Below, in pieces: positions 35,429 to 45,370 of a DNA stretch of 64,000 nucleotides (the stretch's first letter is position 1; each line of letters begins with the position of its first letter). The DNA is from Tricholoma matsutake. Its lineage: Eukaryota > Basidiomycota > Agaricomycetes > Agaricales > Tricholomataceae. Below the pieces are notes generated by a model that was not told the origin of the DNA, did no database searches, and saw only the letters and a list, made by a program, of their open reading frames with translations. A program made the position numbers and the translations under genes. The stretch spans positions 3,348,001 to 3,412,000 of the forward strand of contig AP026548.1 in NCBI GenBank assembly GCA_026075535.2, written 5' to 3'.

Positions 35429-36791
35429 CTGACATGGATATCAGATCACCCCTTCCATAAAGCAGGTGCTCACACCCAAAAATAGTTCAGATCAGAATTG
35501 CAATGTGTTGATGTGTTGTTCAGTGCCAGATATAGCTTCCATGCCACTTGTGGGAGCAAGAAGTGTAGTTCCAGCTTCCCCCTTCTATGGAAAATATCAG
35601 GCCAACACATCAGTATGCATCCCATCTAGTGCTCCACAGCAATATGTGCATATCTACACATTGCCAACACAGCAAGAGCCAGGCATCACTATTGCTGAAG
35701 CTCAGCCAGGTGATGGTGATCCTATTGACGACATAACAATGGCATCATTGATTGAGGTTCCTGAGCCCAAGGAAGAACTGGACAACACACTAGCAGAGGA
35801 TACTGATGTCATCCACACAGTTCCAGTGGCTGTGCATGATGCCAGTGGGCAGGACCACCAAGCACCAACCCAGGTCCAGGCAATTAAGGCCTTGGCAGAT
35901 TTGAAGAATCTTCTGCATCCCCCAAGAAAGACAGGTGCAGGATATATGTACAGACCCTAAGATTGATCCATTTGCACAGATCTGAATGGAAGGGATGCAG
36001 ACCATGCTAAATTTATTCACCAATCTGAAGTCAAACACCTATAATAAGTGGGGTGCATCAGCATGTCAAGCTGCTGTCTCTCTGGGACAAGGCCAAATAC
36101 TGTGCATGTCAGCTTACCAGACTCTCTAGGCAATTCATTCAAGATCATAATGTCTTGCCACTCAATCATTATGGAAGCTAGAATGTGTCCCTACTGGTAG
36201 ATGAAGATCTTGCTTCAGAAATTAATCTCCATCTTCAAGAGCTCAAAAAGGAGATATCAGCCAAAAAGGTTGTATCACATGTGGATGCATGGAATTACTA
36301 AAAATATCTCAGAGTCAACAGCACAGTGCTACCTAAAAATGCTTGGTTACCATTTCATGGTGCCGAAGAAGAGACAGTATGCTGATGGTCATGAGCAGGA
36401 TAATGTCATGTGGTACCACAATTGCAAATCTTTACCTGCATGGTGTGAGATTCAAGATTGGATGTACAGCTGGACAAAGGATAACATACCTGAGGTGAAC
36501 CATCTTGATGGTAAGTGAGTCATTGTATGGTTTCATGATGAGAGCATATTTTATGCACATGATCGATGCAAGAAGGCTTGGTACCACAAGGATGCCCCTG
36601 CAAAACCATATACCAAAGGCGAGGGTGCATCACTCATGGTGGTGGATTTCATTTCCACTAACTTTGGATGGCTACAGTCACCTGATGGAACCAAAAATGC
36701 ATGGCGCATAATAAAGCCAGGTAAAAATAGAGACAGCTACTTCACAAGTAAAGATATTGAGGAGCAGGCCAATGCAGCTATGGACATCCTC

Positions 36792-37464
36792 TGTTACGAT
36801 TTTTGTTATCGTAACCCAGGATGACCAGACGTATGCTGGCAAGACCGGGTACTTTATTTTTCTGATTCAACTCGACTCACCTCCGATGGGAGATGCTTTG
36901 ATGCATGGTGACTCCATGCACCCGAACCCACTCCCACACATGCTGTGGTATGACAGCCCCTTGACATGAGGTCCATGACGTCGGACTCTCATGATCAACA
37001 TGCTGCACTGCAGCACTCCGTGACATCGGACGCCTCATGCCTTGCATGAGGCCTGTCATTTCTATTGTTCTTTCTATTTTTACTTGATAACAATCCTGCA
37101 TTCCGATTGGACGATAGGTATCTTCAAACTGTATATAAGCTGTAGTAATACTGCCTGTATTCCTCAGCTTGACCTAATTCAAATAACGGTCTTAGACTCA
37201 ACCAGAACACTCGACAGCTTAGGAAGCCCCTAGCTGTGATAACTCGAACTCGACAGTTGGAAAGCCTCCAACTGTGATACACAAACCGATGGTCTACTCA
37301 GAAAGCCTCTGAGTACGGATAGCTGTATCAACTTAGGAAGCACCAAGTCCCAAACAGAACCTAATACAGTAAGAAAGCCTCTTACTGCAAGAACCGATAC
37401 AGTTGGAAAGCCTCCAACTGCAACATACGAAGACTAGGCTGAGTTGAGATCTATAGTCTTAACA
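36792..37464 (+). repeat. Gypsy-2 5' LTR
   Basis: 673 bp, TGTTACG...CTTAACA. TATATAAG at 37132-37139; predicted transcript start about 37164. The transcribed part holds six hairpins between 37215 and 37420. Confidence 0.93.
37132..37175 (+). promoter_or_regulatory. LTR promoter: TATA box and predicted RNA start
   Basis: TATATAAG at 37132, with TCAGCTTGACCT beginning 32 bp downstream, the normal spacing for a Pol II start. The same arrangement is kept in the other forward LTR copies (43636/43668 and about 33480/33511). Confidence 0.65.
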
Positions 37465-37466
37465 AA

Positions 37467-37478
37467 AGGTCAAGCTGA
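37467..37478 (+). other. Self-primer-binding site of Gypsy-2
   Basis: AGGTCAAGCTGA begins two bases after the 5' LTR and is the exact reverse complement of TCAGCTTGACCT (37164-37175), which is at the predicted 5' end of the transcript. No TGG-starting tRNA-type site is present. In the known Tf1/sushi mechanism the RNA's own 5' end folds back to prime minus-strand synthesis. Confidence 0.7.
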
Positions 37479-37738
37479 TCTATGAAGTCCACCTACCTAG
37501 GTGCAGACACAACATCTTTCAGACAAAGCCCAGACAGACAGCATCATCATCAGGAAGAACCCCGTGGTATAGATACCAGGGTCAACTAGTACGATACTCG
37601 GAACCAGCACAGAAGTGGTTCTCAAGGAGAACCAGTGACAAAGAACCCCGATACCTCGATGAAGAGGATTTTAGATCCTTCAATAAAGAAGAAACCCCAG
37701 AACGAGATCCATTCTCCCTATCCAATGACAACACCAAC

Positions 37739-38590
37739 ATGTCTACCGAACCCACCGCATCTACCAAGGAGATTAGAATCCAAACCCCCTCTGACTTCAC
37801 AGGGGACCGAACGAGAACTGCAAAGTTCTTACAAGAAGTAAAACTCTATTTGAGAGTGAACCACGGAATCTATGACACCAATGAAAAGAAAATCATCTTC
37901 GCATTGTCATTTATGAATGGAGGAACCGCTGTGCCCTGGGCACAGACATGGGCAGAGAAGGAAGACCTAGGAACATGGTCGACCTTCGAAGTGGCACTCA
38001 AAACGGCGTTCACACCGATTGACAAAGCTGGCAGAGCCAGGGCAGACATGAAAACACTGAAGCAGGGACAGGACCTGGAGGACTACATAGCACAGTTCCG
38101 AATCCTGCGAGAGAAGGCGGGAATCAATGACGACACCGCCCTCATCAAGCTCTTCATGGATGGGCTGAACCCAAGACTCCTCGAGAGAGTCTTTAACATG
38201 GAAACAATCCCCACCACGTTAGAAGGGATGATCAATGCCACCTCCAAGTATGACGGACAATGGAGAAGAGCAAGGGCCATAGCTGGGAAGGCACAAGAGG
38301 CCTTAGCAAGGAAGCTGCCCAACTCCAAATCAAAGGAAGGTCCACTTGAGATTAACCAACTCTCCAATCAAGAGAGGATTGAGCACATGAAGAAGGGATT
38401 ATGCTTCATGTGCCACCAACCAGGACACAGAGCAACTGAACATAAGAAAGGGGAGACAAGGACCGAGGACCGGCCTTTCCCAAAGAACAAAGGCAGAGAA
38501 GCCTACTCAAAGATCCAAGTGATCATGAAAGAACTCGACAAAGAAGGAAAGGAGAAAGCTCTCGCCTTAATAGGGGACAAGGGTTTTTAA
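37739..38590 (+). CDS. gag: Gypsy-2 Gag
   Basis: 283 residues, intact. The Ty3-type retrotransposon gag core is visible: TPSDFTGDRTRTAKFLQEVK, WAQTWAEKEDLGTWSTFEVA and LEDYIAQFRILREKAGI. The zinc knuckle near residue 222 reads CFMCHQPGHRATEH: the last ligand is His instead of the usual Cys. Acts in particle assembly and RNA packaging (family knowledge). The frame ends at TAA 38588-38590, immediately after the heptamer GGGTTTT (38581-38587); protease-pol lies in the -1 frame. Confidence 0.9.
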   Translation: MSTEPTASTKEIRIQTPSDFTGDRTRTAKFLQEVKLYLRVNHGIYDTNEKKIIFALSFMNGGTAVPWAQTWAEKEDLGTWSTFEVALKTAFTPIDKAGRARADMKTLKQGQDLEDYIAQFRILREKAGINDDTALIKLFMDGLNPRLLERVFNMETIPTTLEGMINATSKYDGQWRRARAIAGKAQEALARKLPNSKSKEGPLEINQLSNQERIEHMKKGLCFMCHQPGHRATEHKKGETRTEDRPFPKNKGREAYSKIQVIMKELDKEGKEKALALIGDKGF

Positions 38591-38607
38591 AGAGGTGGCC
38601 TGCCTCG

Positions 38608-41600
38608 ATGCCAGGTACCACCAAACTCTCTGTCTGCTCTGTATTACTAGCCACTTTGAAGAATCAATCTATGCATTTAGATATCAAAGTGCTAGGAGCA
38701 GGCAGAGGGAAAGCCGTCGAAACCGAAGCCCTACTCGACTCAGGAGCAGGAGGAATATTCATGAGCCACAAATTCACAAAAAGCGGCAGATTCGAACTAC
38801 ACCCCCTGGAAAGGACAATCAGGGTCAAGAACGTAGATGGAACCCCAAACAAGAAAGGGGAGATCTCCCACTACACCAAAGGATTCTTAACGATCAATGG
38901 AAGATTGTTCCCAACAACCTTCCTCATTGCAGGATTAGGGAAAGAATCAGTTATCCTGGGTCTGCCATGGCTCAGAAGAATCAACCCAGTGATCGACTGG
39001 AGAATTGGAACCTTCCAATTCCGAACAACTGACCGAACCCACCCAGAATTCTCATTTGGGAAAGGGAAAACCCTCATCGGAAGGGTGCAAATGGAGAAAT
39101 CCGACAATGAACCTCTGGCTTGGTGCTGGAGAACAGTCAAAGAAGAAGGGAAGCCCTTCAAAGAAATGACAAGAGAGGAGAAACAGGCATGGGCACAAAA
39201 GATGGTCGCCCAAGCAAAAGAAAAGATGGGCCTCAAGACAGAGGCAAAAGAAGAAGAGCGACTTACGTGGCGCCACGTAGCCACTAAAGAACTAGAAAAG
39301 CTCGCCCTCAAAAAGAAACAGAGGAACGAGGAACAGCTAACAAAATGCCGGAAAATTGCCAATAAAGCAAGGCAGATGGGAGAAGCCCTTTGGACTAAGC
39401 TGGGAAAGAACACAGTACCCACCGAAACAAGAAAGGCAACCATCAAAGAAGTAGAAGACAAAGAGATTGCAGTCACAACTCTTCAAGATGCGGAGCCCAT
39501 TGGGCCAATAGATGAAGAAGACACTGGGAAGGAAAACCCAGCACAGGCAAACCACAAACAGGCAACAGAACTGGCAACAGAACTGGCAACAGAACTGGCA
39601 ACAGAACTGGCAACAGAACTGGCAACAGAACTGGCAACAGAACTGGCAACAGAACTGGCAACAGAACTGGCAACAGAACTGGCAACAGAACTGGCAACAG
39701 AACTGGCAACAGAACAACCGAAAGAGACACCCAAACTAAAGATCGAAGACGACAAGCTACTAGTTGCCTACATCCGAGGAGAACCTGTCATTGGAATATT
39801 CGAACCAGCTAAGACACCGCTGACAGAGGAATATGACGAGCCAAGATACGGATATTCTCAGATGACAAAGACAATCTCTCAGATCGTAAAGGCAAAAGGA
39901 TCACAGTGATATGCTTACGGACAAAATATCTGGATCAGGGCAAAAACATCGGTCTCACAACACCTGACACACAAGAAGGAAGGAGACGCCGAACAGAAGA
40001 CCCTCGATGAGCTACTCCCCAAACAGTACAGGGAGTACTGATGGATATTCGAAAAGGAAGCATCAGAGAGATTCCCAGAATCAAGACCCTGGGATCATGT
40101 GATCGAACTGAAAACAGACTTTACGGCAAAGGATTGCAGGGTTTACCCATTGTCACTGGCAGAACAAAAGAAACTCGACGAGTTTCTCGATGAAAGCCTG
40201 CAGAAAGGATACATCTGACCATCGAAATCACCCATGGCGTCGCCATTCTTCTTCGTTGCAAAGAAGGACTTGGACGCGCTACGACCCTGCCAGGATTACA
40301 GGTACTTGAATAATGGAACAATCAAGAACACCTACCTGCTGCCGCTGGTAGGAGACCTGTTGGACAAACTGAGAGGGGCAAAATGGTTTACAAAATTGGA
40401 CATCCAATGGGGATATCACAATGTCAGAATCAAGGACGGAGATCAATGGAAAGCAGCCTTCAAGACAAACAGGGGGCTGTTTGAGCCAACAGTGATGTTC
40501 TTCGGATTATGCAACTCACCAGCAACCTTCCAGGCAATGATGAACAAGATATTCCATGACATGATCGGAGAAGGATGGCTCATGATTTACATGGACAACA
40601 TCCTGATATTCTCCAAGGATCAGAACGAACACCAGGAAAGGACAAAGAGAGTACTGCAAAGGCTGGCAGAAAACAACTTATACCTGAAGCCAGAGAAATG
40701 CAAATTTGACGTCCACGAGGTGGAATTCTTGGGTCTGATCATCTGACCCAATGAAATTGCCATGGACAACACAAAACTGGCAGGTATACAGGATTGGCCA
40801 ACCCCGACAAACGTAAAGGCAGTCAGATCCTTCCTGGGATTCGGAAACTTCTACAGGACGTTTATCGGACATTTTGCAGAGACAAGCAGACTGCTTAATG
40901 AGCTGACGAAGAAGGACAAAATGTTCAACTGGACAACCGAATGCGAACAGGCCTTTCAGACACTGAAAAGGAAATTTGCAGAAGCACCGGTACTACTGAT
41001 GCCAGACCCGACAAAGCCATTCACGATCGAATCAGACGCCTCAAAACATGCGACAGGAGGAGTGCTGAGACAAAGGGATATGAATGGAGACTGGCACCCA
41101 TGTGGATACATATTGCATGCACTGACACCAACGGAACAGAACTACGAGATATATGACAGGGAACTTCTGGCGATAGTACAATCGCTGGAAACTTGGAGAC
41201 ACTACTTGCTGGGTTCAGAACACCCAGTAGTAATCCTCTCGGATCACAAGAACCTAACATACTTCCGGATGGCACAGAAACTGAACAGACAACAGGCAAG
41301 ATGGAGCTTATTCCTATCGGAATTCGACTTGCAACTTGTCCACGTACCTGGATCTCAGATGGTACAGAGCGATGCACTATCATGGAGAGCGGACCATATA
41401 CTGGAAGAAGAAAATGATAATGAAGACATCACAATGCTGCCAGAAACAGTATTTGTGAAATTCATTGACACAGAAATGCATGATCTACTTGCGGGTAGTA
41501 TCATGAAAGACGATCTGGTAAAAAGCACAATCGAGGTGCTAAAGACAAAAGGAACACTGCCGATCAAGTCGGCATTGGAAGATTGGAAAATAGAAGATGG

Positions 41601-42904
41601 CCTTCTATTCTTCCGAGACAGGTGCTACGTCCCAGACAATGGAGAAGCTGGTGCAAAAATACCACAAAGGAGTAACCAGCGGACACCTGGGACAATGGCA
41701 GACAATGGAAATGATCAGGAGGGACTACTGGTGGCCAGGAATGATGACATACATCAAGAACTATGTCGCTGGATGTGCCACATGCCAGCAAATGAAGGTC
41801 AATACCCACCCGATGACACCCCCACTGCAACCAATCAAATCTGAAGCGACAAGACCATTCGCGATGGTGACGACAGATTTCATAACTGACCTACCGGAGT
41901 CCAATGGTTATGATACACTGATGGTCGTGGTAGACCATGGGCTTATGAAGGGGGTAATTTTTATCCCTTGCAGGAAAACTGTGGATGCACTGGGAGCGGC
42001 CACCCTCTACCTAGACAATGTCTACAAACAATTCAGCCTCCCGGACAAGATCATCTCTGACAGAGACCCACGATTTGCCTCACAGCTGTTCCAGGAGCTA
42101 GGAAGATTTCTCAGAATCAAGCTAGCGATGAGTACGGCATACCACCCCCAGACCGATGGAGAGACAGAATGGGTGAACCAAGAAGTAGAAGTGTACCTGC
42201 GGATCTTCTGCTCGAACAACCAGGAGAATTGGAAACACCTCCTCCCGACCACGGAATTCATGCACAACCAGAGGACACACTCAGTACAGAGGAACTCCCC
42301 ATTCTACCTCATGATGGGCTATGAGCCCAAGGCGATCCCCCTCCCCTACCTAAAGACAAACATACTGGCCATAGAAAAGTGACTTGTCGCACTGCAACGG
42401 GCCCAAGATGAAGCGAAGGCAACTCACAAGTTGGCCAGACAAATGATGGCGGAAAGAACAACAAGGCACTTCACCCCGTTCAAAGAAGGAGACAGAGTGT
42501 GGCTAGAAGCAAAGAACCTCAGAACAATGCACCAAACAAAGAAACTCGCACCAAAAAGAGAAGGATCGTTCTCTATCGAGAAGGTCCTGAGCCCACTCTC
42601 CTATCGACTGAAGTTACCAGAACAGTGGAAAATACACCCGGTATTCCACGCGGCACTTCTTTCCCCATACAAAGAAACTGAGACACATGGACCGAACTTC
42701 CCAGAACCACCGCCCGACCTGATAGAAGGCAAATCGGAGTATGAAGTGGAAGCGATCATCGGACATAAAAAGAAAGGAAGGACCATGCACTTCTTAGTGA
42801 AGTGGGTCGGATACCCGACCTCAGAGAACTCATGGGAGCCCAAGGGAAACCTAAAACATGCCGAAAGAATTCTAGGAGCATATAAACAACAGCGACGGCT
42901 GTAG
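38608..42904 (+). pseudogene. pol: Gypsy-2 Pol: protease, RT, RNase H, integrase, chromodomain
   Basis: Domains in order: retropepsin (LLDSGAGGIFMSHKF, about 38735); Lys/Glu-rich spacer with a 12-bp minisatellite (39562-39717); RT ([20 protein letters not shown] about 40280, [27 protein letters not shown] and YMDNILIFS at about 40590); RNase H (ESDASKHATGGVL, YDRELLAIVQSLETWRHYL); integrase HHCC zinc region (YHKGVTSGHLG...CATCQQMK) and DDE core (TTDFITDLPE, IISDRDPRFAS, TEWVNQEVEVY); and chromodomain (EYEVEAIIGHKKKG...FLVKWVGYPTSENSWEP, 42740-42890). Broken by TGA codons near 39907, 40039, 40216, 40744 and 42379 and by one frameshift near 41640. RT box has YMDN where YxDD is required. Confidence 0.9.
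39562..39717 (+). repeat. 12-bp coding minisatellite in Gypsy-2 pol
   Basis: Twelve perfect copies of GCAACAGAACTG plus a thirteenth partial one, encoding repeated Ala-Thr-Glu-Leu between protease and reverse transcriptase. Confidence 0.95.
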
Positions 42905-42914
42905 AGGTGGAACC

Positions 42915-43199
42915 ATGCCCACAGGGATTGAGATCCTTGCCATTGTCGTTGGCATGATCCTGGCTGTGGCTGCAGCCCTGACCTTTGTATTCTGCCTCTA
43001 TGCCATCTTTCGACCAAGACCCAAACCCCTGATTACAGACATCGAATTCTCCATTTTACAATGCCCTATGGAGAACCCACATCTCAACAAGATCATCACC
43101 CCGCTGACACCACTGCCTGAGGCAGCACGAACCAGAAGAACCCAATCGTGGTCCGAGTTTGGACACAAGTTATTCCTCCATTGCACCCCTCAACCCTGA
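42915..43199 (+). CDS. Small membrane-protein frame downstream of Gypsy-2 pol
   Basis: 94 codons starting 11 bp after the pol stop (ATG at 42915) and ending about 95 bp before the 3' LTR. Residues 5-33 are a strong transmembrane segment (ILAIVVGMILAVAAALTFVF), followed by a basic RPRPKP motif and a polar tail. It is unbroken although pol carries five stops. I do not recognise a family. Its position is where retroviral-like elements carry a third gene, but nothing in it indicates an envelope protein. It could also be a chance frame. Confidence 0.4.
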   Translation: MPTGIEILAIVVGMILAVAAALTFVFCLYAIFRPRPKPLITDIEFSILQCPMENPHLNKIITPLTPLPEAARTRRTQSWSEFGHKLFLHCTPQP

Positions 43200-43294
43200 C
43201 CCATTCATCTATCCAGACCACATGTGATCAGACCCCGGAGGAGGAATGAAGATATTATTTGAAGTCAGTGACTTCAAAGATAGAAAGAGGGTGA

Positions 43295-43968
43295 TGTTAC
43301 AATTTTTGTTATCGTAACCCAGGACAACCAGACGTACACTGGCAAGACTGGGTACTTTATTTTTCTGATTCAACTCGACTCACCTCCGATGGGAGATGCT
43401 TTGACGCATGGTGACTCCATGCACCCAAACCCACTCCCACACATGCTGTGGTATAACAGCCCCTTGACATGAGGTCCATGATGTTGGACTCTCACGATCA
43501 ACATGCTGCGCCGCAGCATGTCCTTGACATCGGACGCCTCATGCAAGGCATGAGGCCTGTCATTTCTATTGTTCTTTCTATTTTTACTTGATAACAATCC
43601 TGCATTCCGATTGGACGATAGGTATCTTCAAACTGTATATAAGCTGTAGTAATACTGCCTGTATTCCTCAGCTTGACCTAATTCAAATAACGGTCTTAGA
43701 CTCAACCAGAACACTCGACAGCTTAGGAAGCCCCTAGCTGTGATAACTCGAACTCGACAGTTGGAAAGCCTCCAACTGTGATACATGAACTGATGGTCTA
43801 CTCAGAAAGCCTCTGAGTACGGATAGCCGTATCAACTTAGGAAGCACTAAGTCCCAAACAGAACCCGATACAGTAAGAAAGCCTCTTACTGCAAGAACCG
43901 ATACAGTTGGAAAGCCTCCAACTGCAACATACGAAGACTAGGCTGAGTTGAGACCTATAGTCTTAACA
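43295..43968 (+). repeat. Gypsy-2 3' LTR
   Basis: 674 bp copy of the 5' LTR. Differences from the 5' copy are largely CpG transitions, several with TG in one copy and CA in the other. Confidence 0.93.
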
Positions 43969-44455
43969 TCTTCAGGGAATGCTATCCTGACTATGAACAT
44001 AAATTTGTCTATGACAATGCACTGAGCCACCTGAAATGTCCTGAGGGTTCTGTCACTGCACAAAATATGCTGAAGAATATTCCAAAGCCAGGTACAAACT
44101 GGGGTATCAAGGTTTCAAAATATGGCATGTCTGGTAACCTGGAGTACAATACTGATGGATCAATCCAGAAGCATAAAATCCAAATGTGAGACAGCATGCT
44201 TACAGATGGGACAGTGCAGTCCTTGTACTTTCCTGAGGGCCATGCCTGTGGATTTTTCAGTAATTTACACTCCCCCATATGTTCCACACAGATCCATACA
44301 GACTATGCGGAGTCCATGCTAGTCCACATGGACTATGCAGAATCCATGCTAGTCCATGCAGACTGTGCAGAATCCATGCTATCAAGTTAGCATCTTATGA
44401 GTTCCAAGATTTTCAGACTTTATAAGCCTACAAAATAAGATTGTGCAGAGCAAGG

Positions 44456-44526
44456 ATTGAACTTAAGACATCAGGTTACCACTGCATAACAAACAAGCAT
44501 GCTCAACCAATTGAGCCACAGGAGAA
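44456..44526 (-). ncRNA. tRNA-derived sequence (SINE-like, degenerate)
   Basis: Read on the minus strand it has an A-box-like TGGCTCAATTGGTTGAGC and, about 40 nt later, a B-box-like AAGTTCAATCC, with tRNA-like spacing. Acceptor and anticodon stems pair poorly, so it is not a functional tRNA gene. Confidence 0.4.
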
Positions 44527-44674
44527 TTATTTGTTGCTAATATAAAGTTTATTTATGACACTCGAAACTCAAACTCAAACTCAATTATTTAAACCCTCTT
44601 GAAGAAGGTGCATTGTTATATTTTTAAAATCAAATAATTTTATTAACTAAAGAGGGTACTATAATTATATCAAA

Positions 44675-44880
44675 AACCCCTCGCATTTGGCACAAGAGTC
44701 AAAAAAACATAAAAGTAAAAAAAAACCCTCCCCATGCAAAATGCAGGGGAGGGGCAATGCAATATTTACACCACACAATTAAACCCCTCATGTTGAATGC
44801 AAGGGGAGGGTGACAATTATAAATAAAAAACAAAATCCCCTCGCCCACATAAAACACAGGCAAGGGGGCAATAATATAAA
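44675..44880. repeat. Tandem hairpin array (four ~55-60-bp units)
   Basis: Each unit is an A-rich spacer followed by a CCCCTC...GAGGGG-type inverted repeat, for example CCCTCCCC-ATGCAAAATGCA-GGGGAGGG at 44726-44753, CCCCTC at 44784 and CCCCTCGC at 44837 with their right arms. The first unit is degraded. Confidence 0.75.
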
Positions 44881-44899
44881 TAGAAAACAAAAAACAAAC

Positions 44900-45119
44900 T
44901 TATTCAATGAGTTTTGCATGAAAAATCATGAAAAAAAGATTTTCTGGAAGCTTTTTGTTGGCTCTTTGTGATCTAACACATAAAACAATATTTGGGTGAC
45001 ATCTGTCATGTGACAAGGTTGAAAATAAATTATTTTGTCCCTTGTATCACAAGCATCCATTGAATAGCTATCAGAAAATCATTTTTTCATGAGTTTTCAT
45101 GCAAAACTCATTGAATAAA
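44900..45119. mobile_element. 220-bp MITE-like inverted-repeat element
   Basis: 44900-44946 (TTATTCAATGAGTTTTGCAT...) is the inverse of 45072-45119 with two or three mismatches. The loop is non-coding. Confidence 0.75.
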
Positions 45120-45370
45120 TTAGAAAATAAAAGTGTGGGAAACCCATGGGTAAACCTGTACAGTTCCCTACCTCTGCCATCTCCTACTCCTTGTTGATAG
45201 CCTCACATCCTGTTTGGATGGGGAGGAGGGGGTTAGCACAGGTGTCATTGGGTCTGGGTTGTCTCACGTCAGTCCATTGTTACCAGTAGATTAGAACCTA
45301 GAAAAGAAACAAATCAGTTGGTTTATAAAAACAAAAAGCAAATGAAAAAAAAACTTACGTAGGGCCCAAA

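Larger units (their letters stand above)
36792..43968 (+). mobile_element. Gypsy-2: near-complete Ty3/gypsy chromovirus (Tf1/sushi-like)
   Basis: 7177 bp. LTRs at 36792-37464 and 43295-43968; a self-priming-type primer-binding site; gag, protease, RT, RNase H, integrase with C-terminal chromodomain; a small downstream frame; and a purine tract (GATAGAAAGAGGGTGA) before the 3' LTR. Flanking 5-mers TCCTC and TCTTC differ at one position, consistent with an aged 5-bp duplication. It lies inside the transposase pseudogene, between codons for DIL and the following Phe/Glu region. Confidence 0.92.

Noticed and set aside
39337..39755. Three minus-strand frames of repeated Cys-Gln-Phe, Val-Leu-Pro or Ala-Ser-Ser-Val
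   Set aside because: They are the antisense readings of the 12-bp minisatellite in Gypsy-2 pol, open only because the repeat has no stops.
42915..43199. Envelope glycoprotein of Gypsy-2
   Set aside because: Only one hydrophobic helix, 94 residues, and no signal-cleavage, fusion or cysteine pattern. Reported only as a membrane-protein frame.
44456..44526. Functional tRNA gene on the minus strand
   Set aside because: A- and B-box-like motifs exist, but the acceptor and anticodon stems do not pair properly. Kept only as tRNA-derived sequence.
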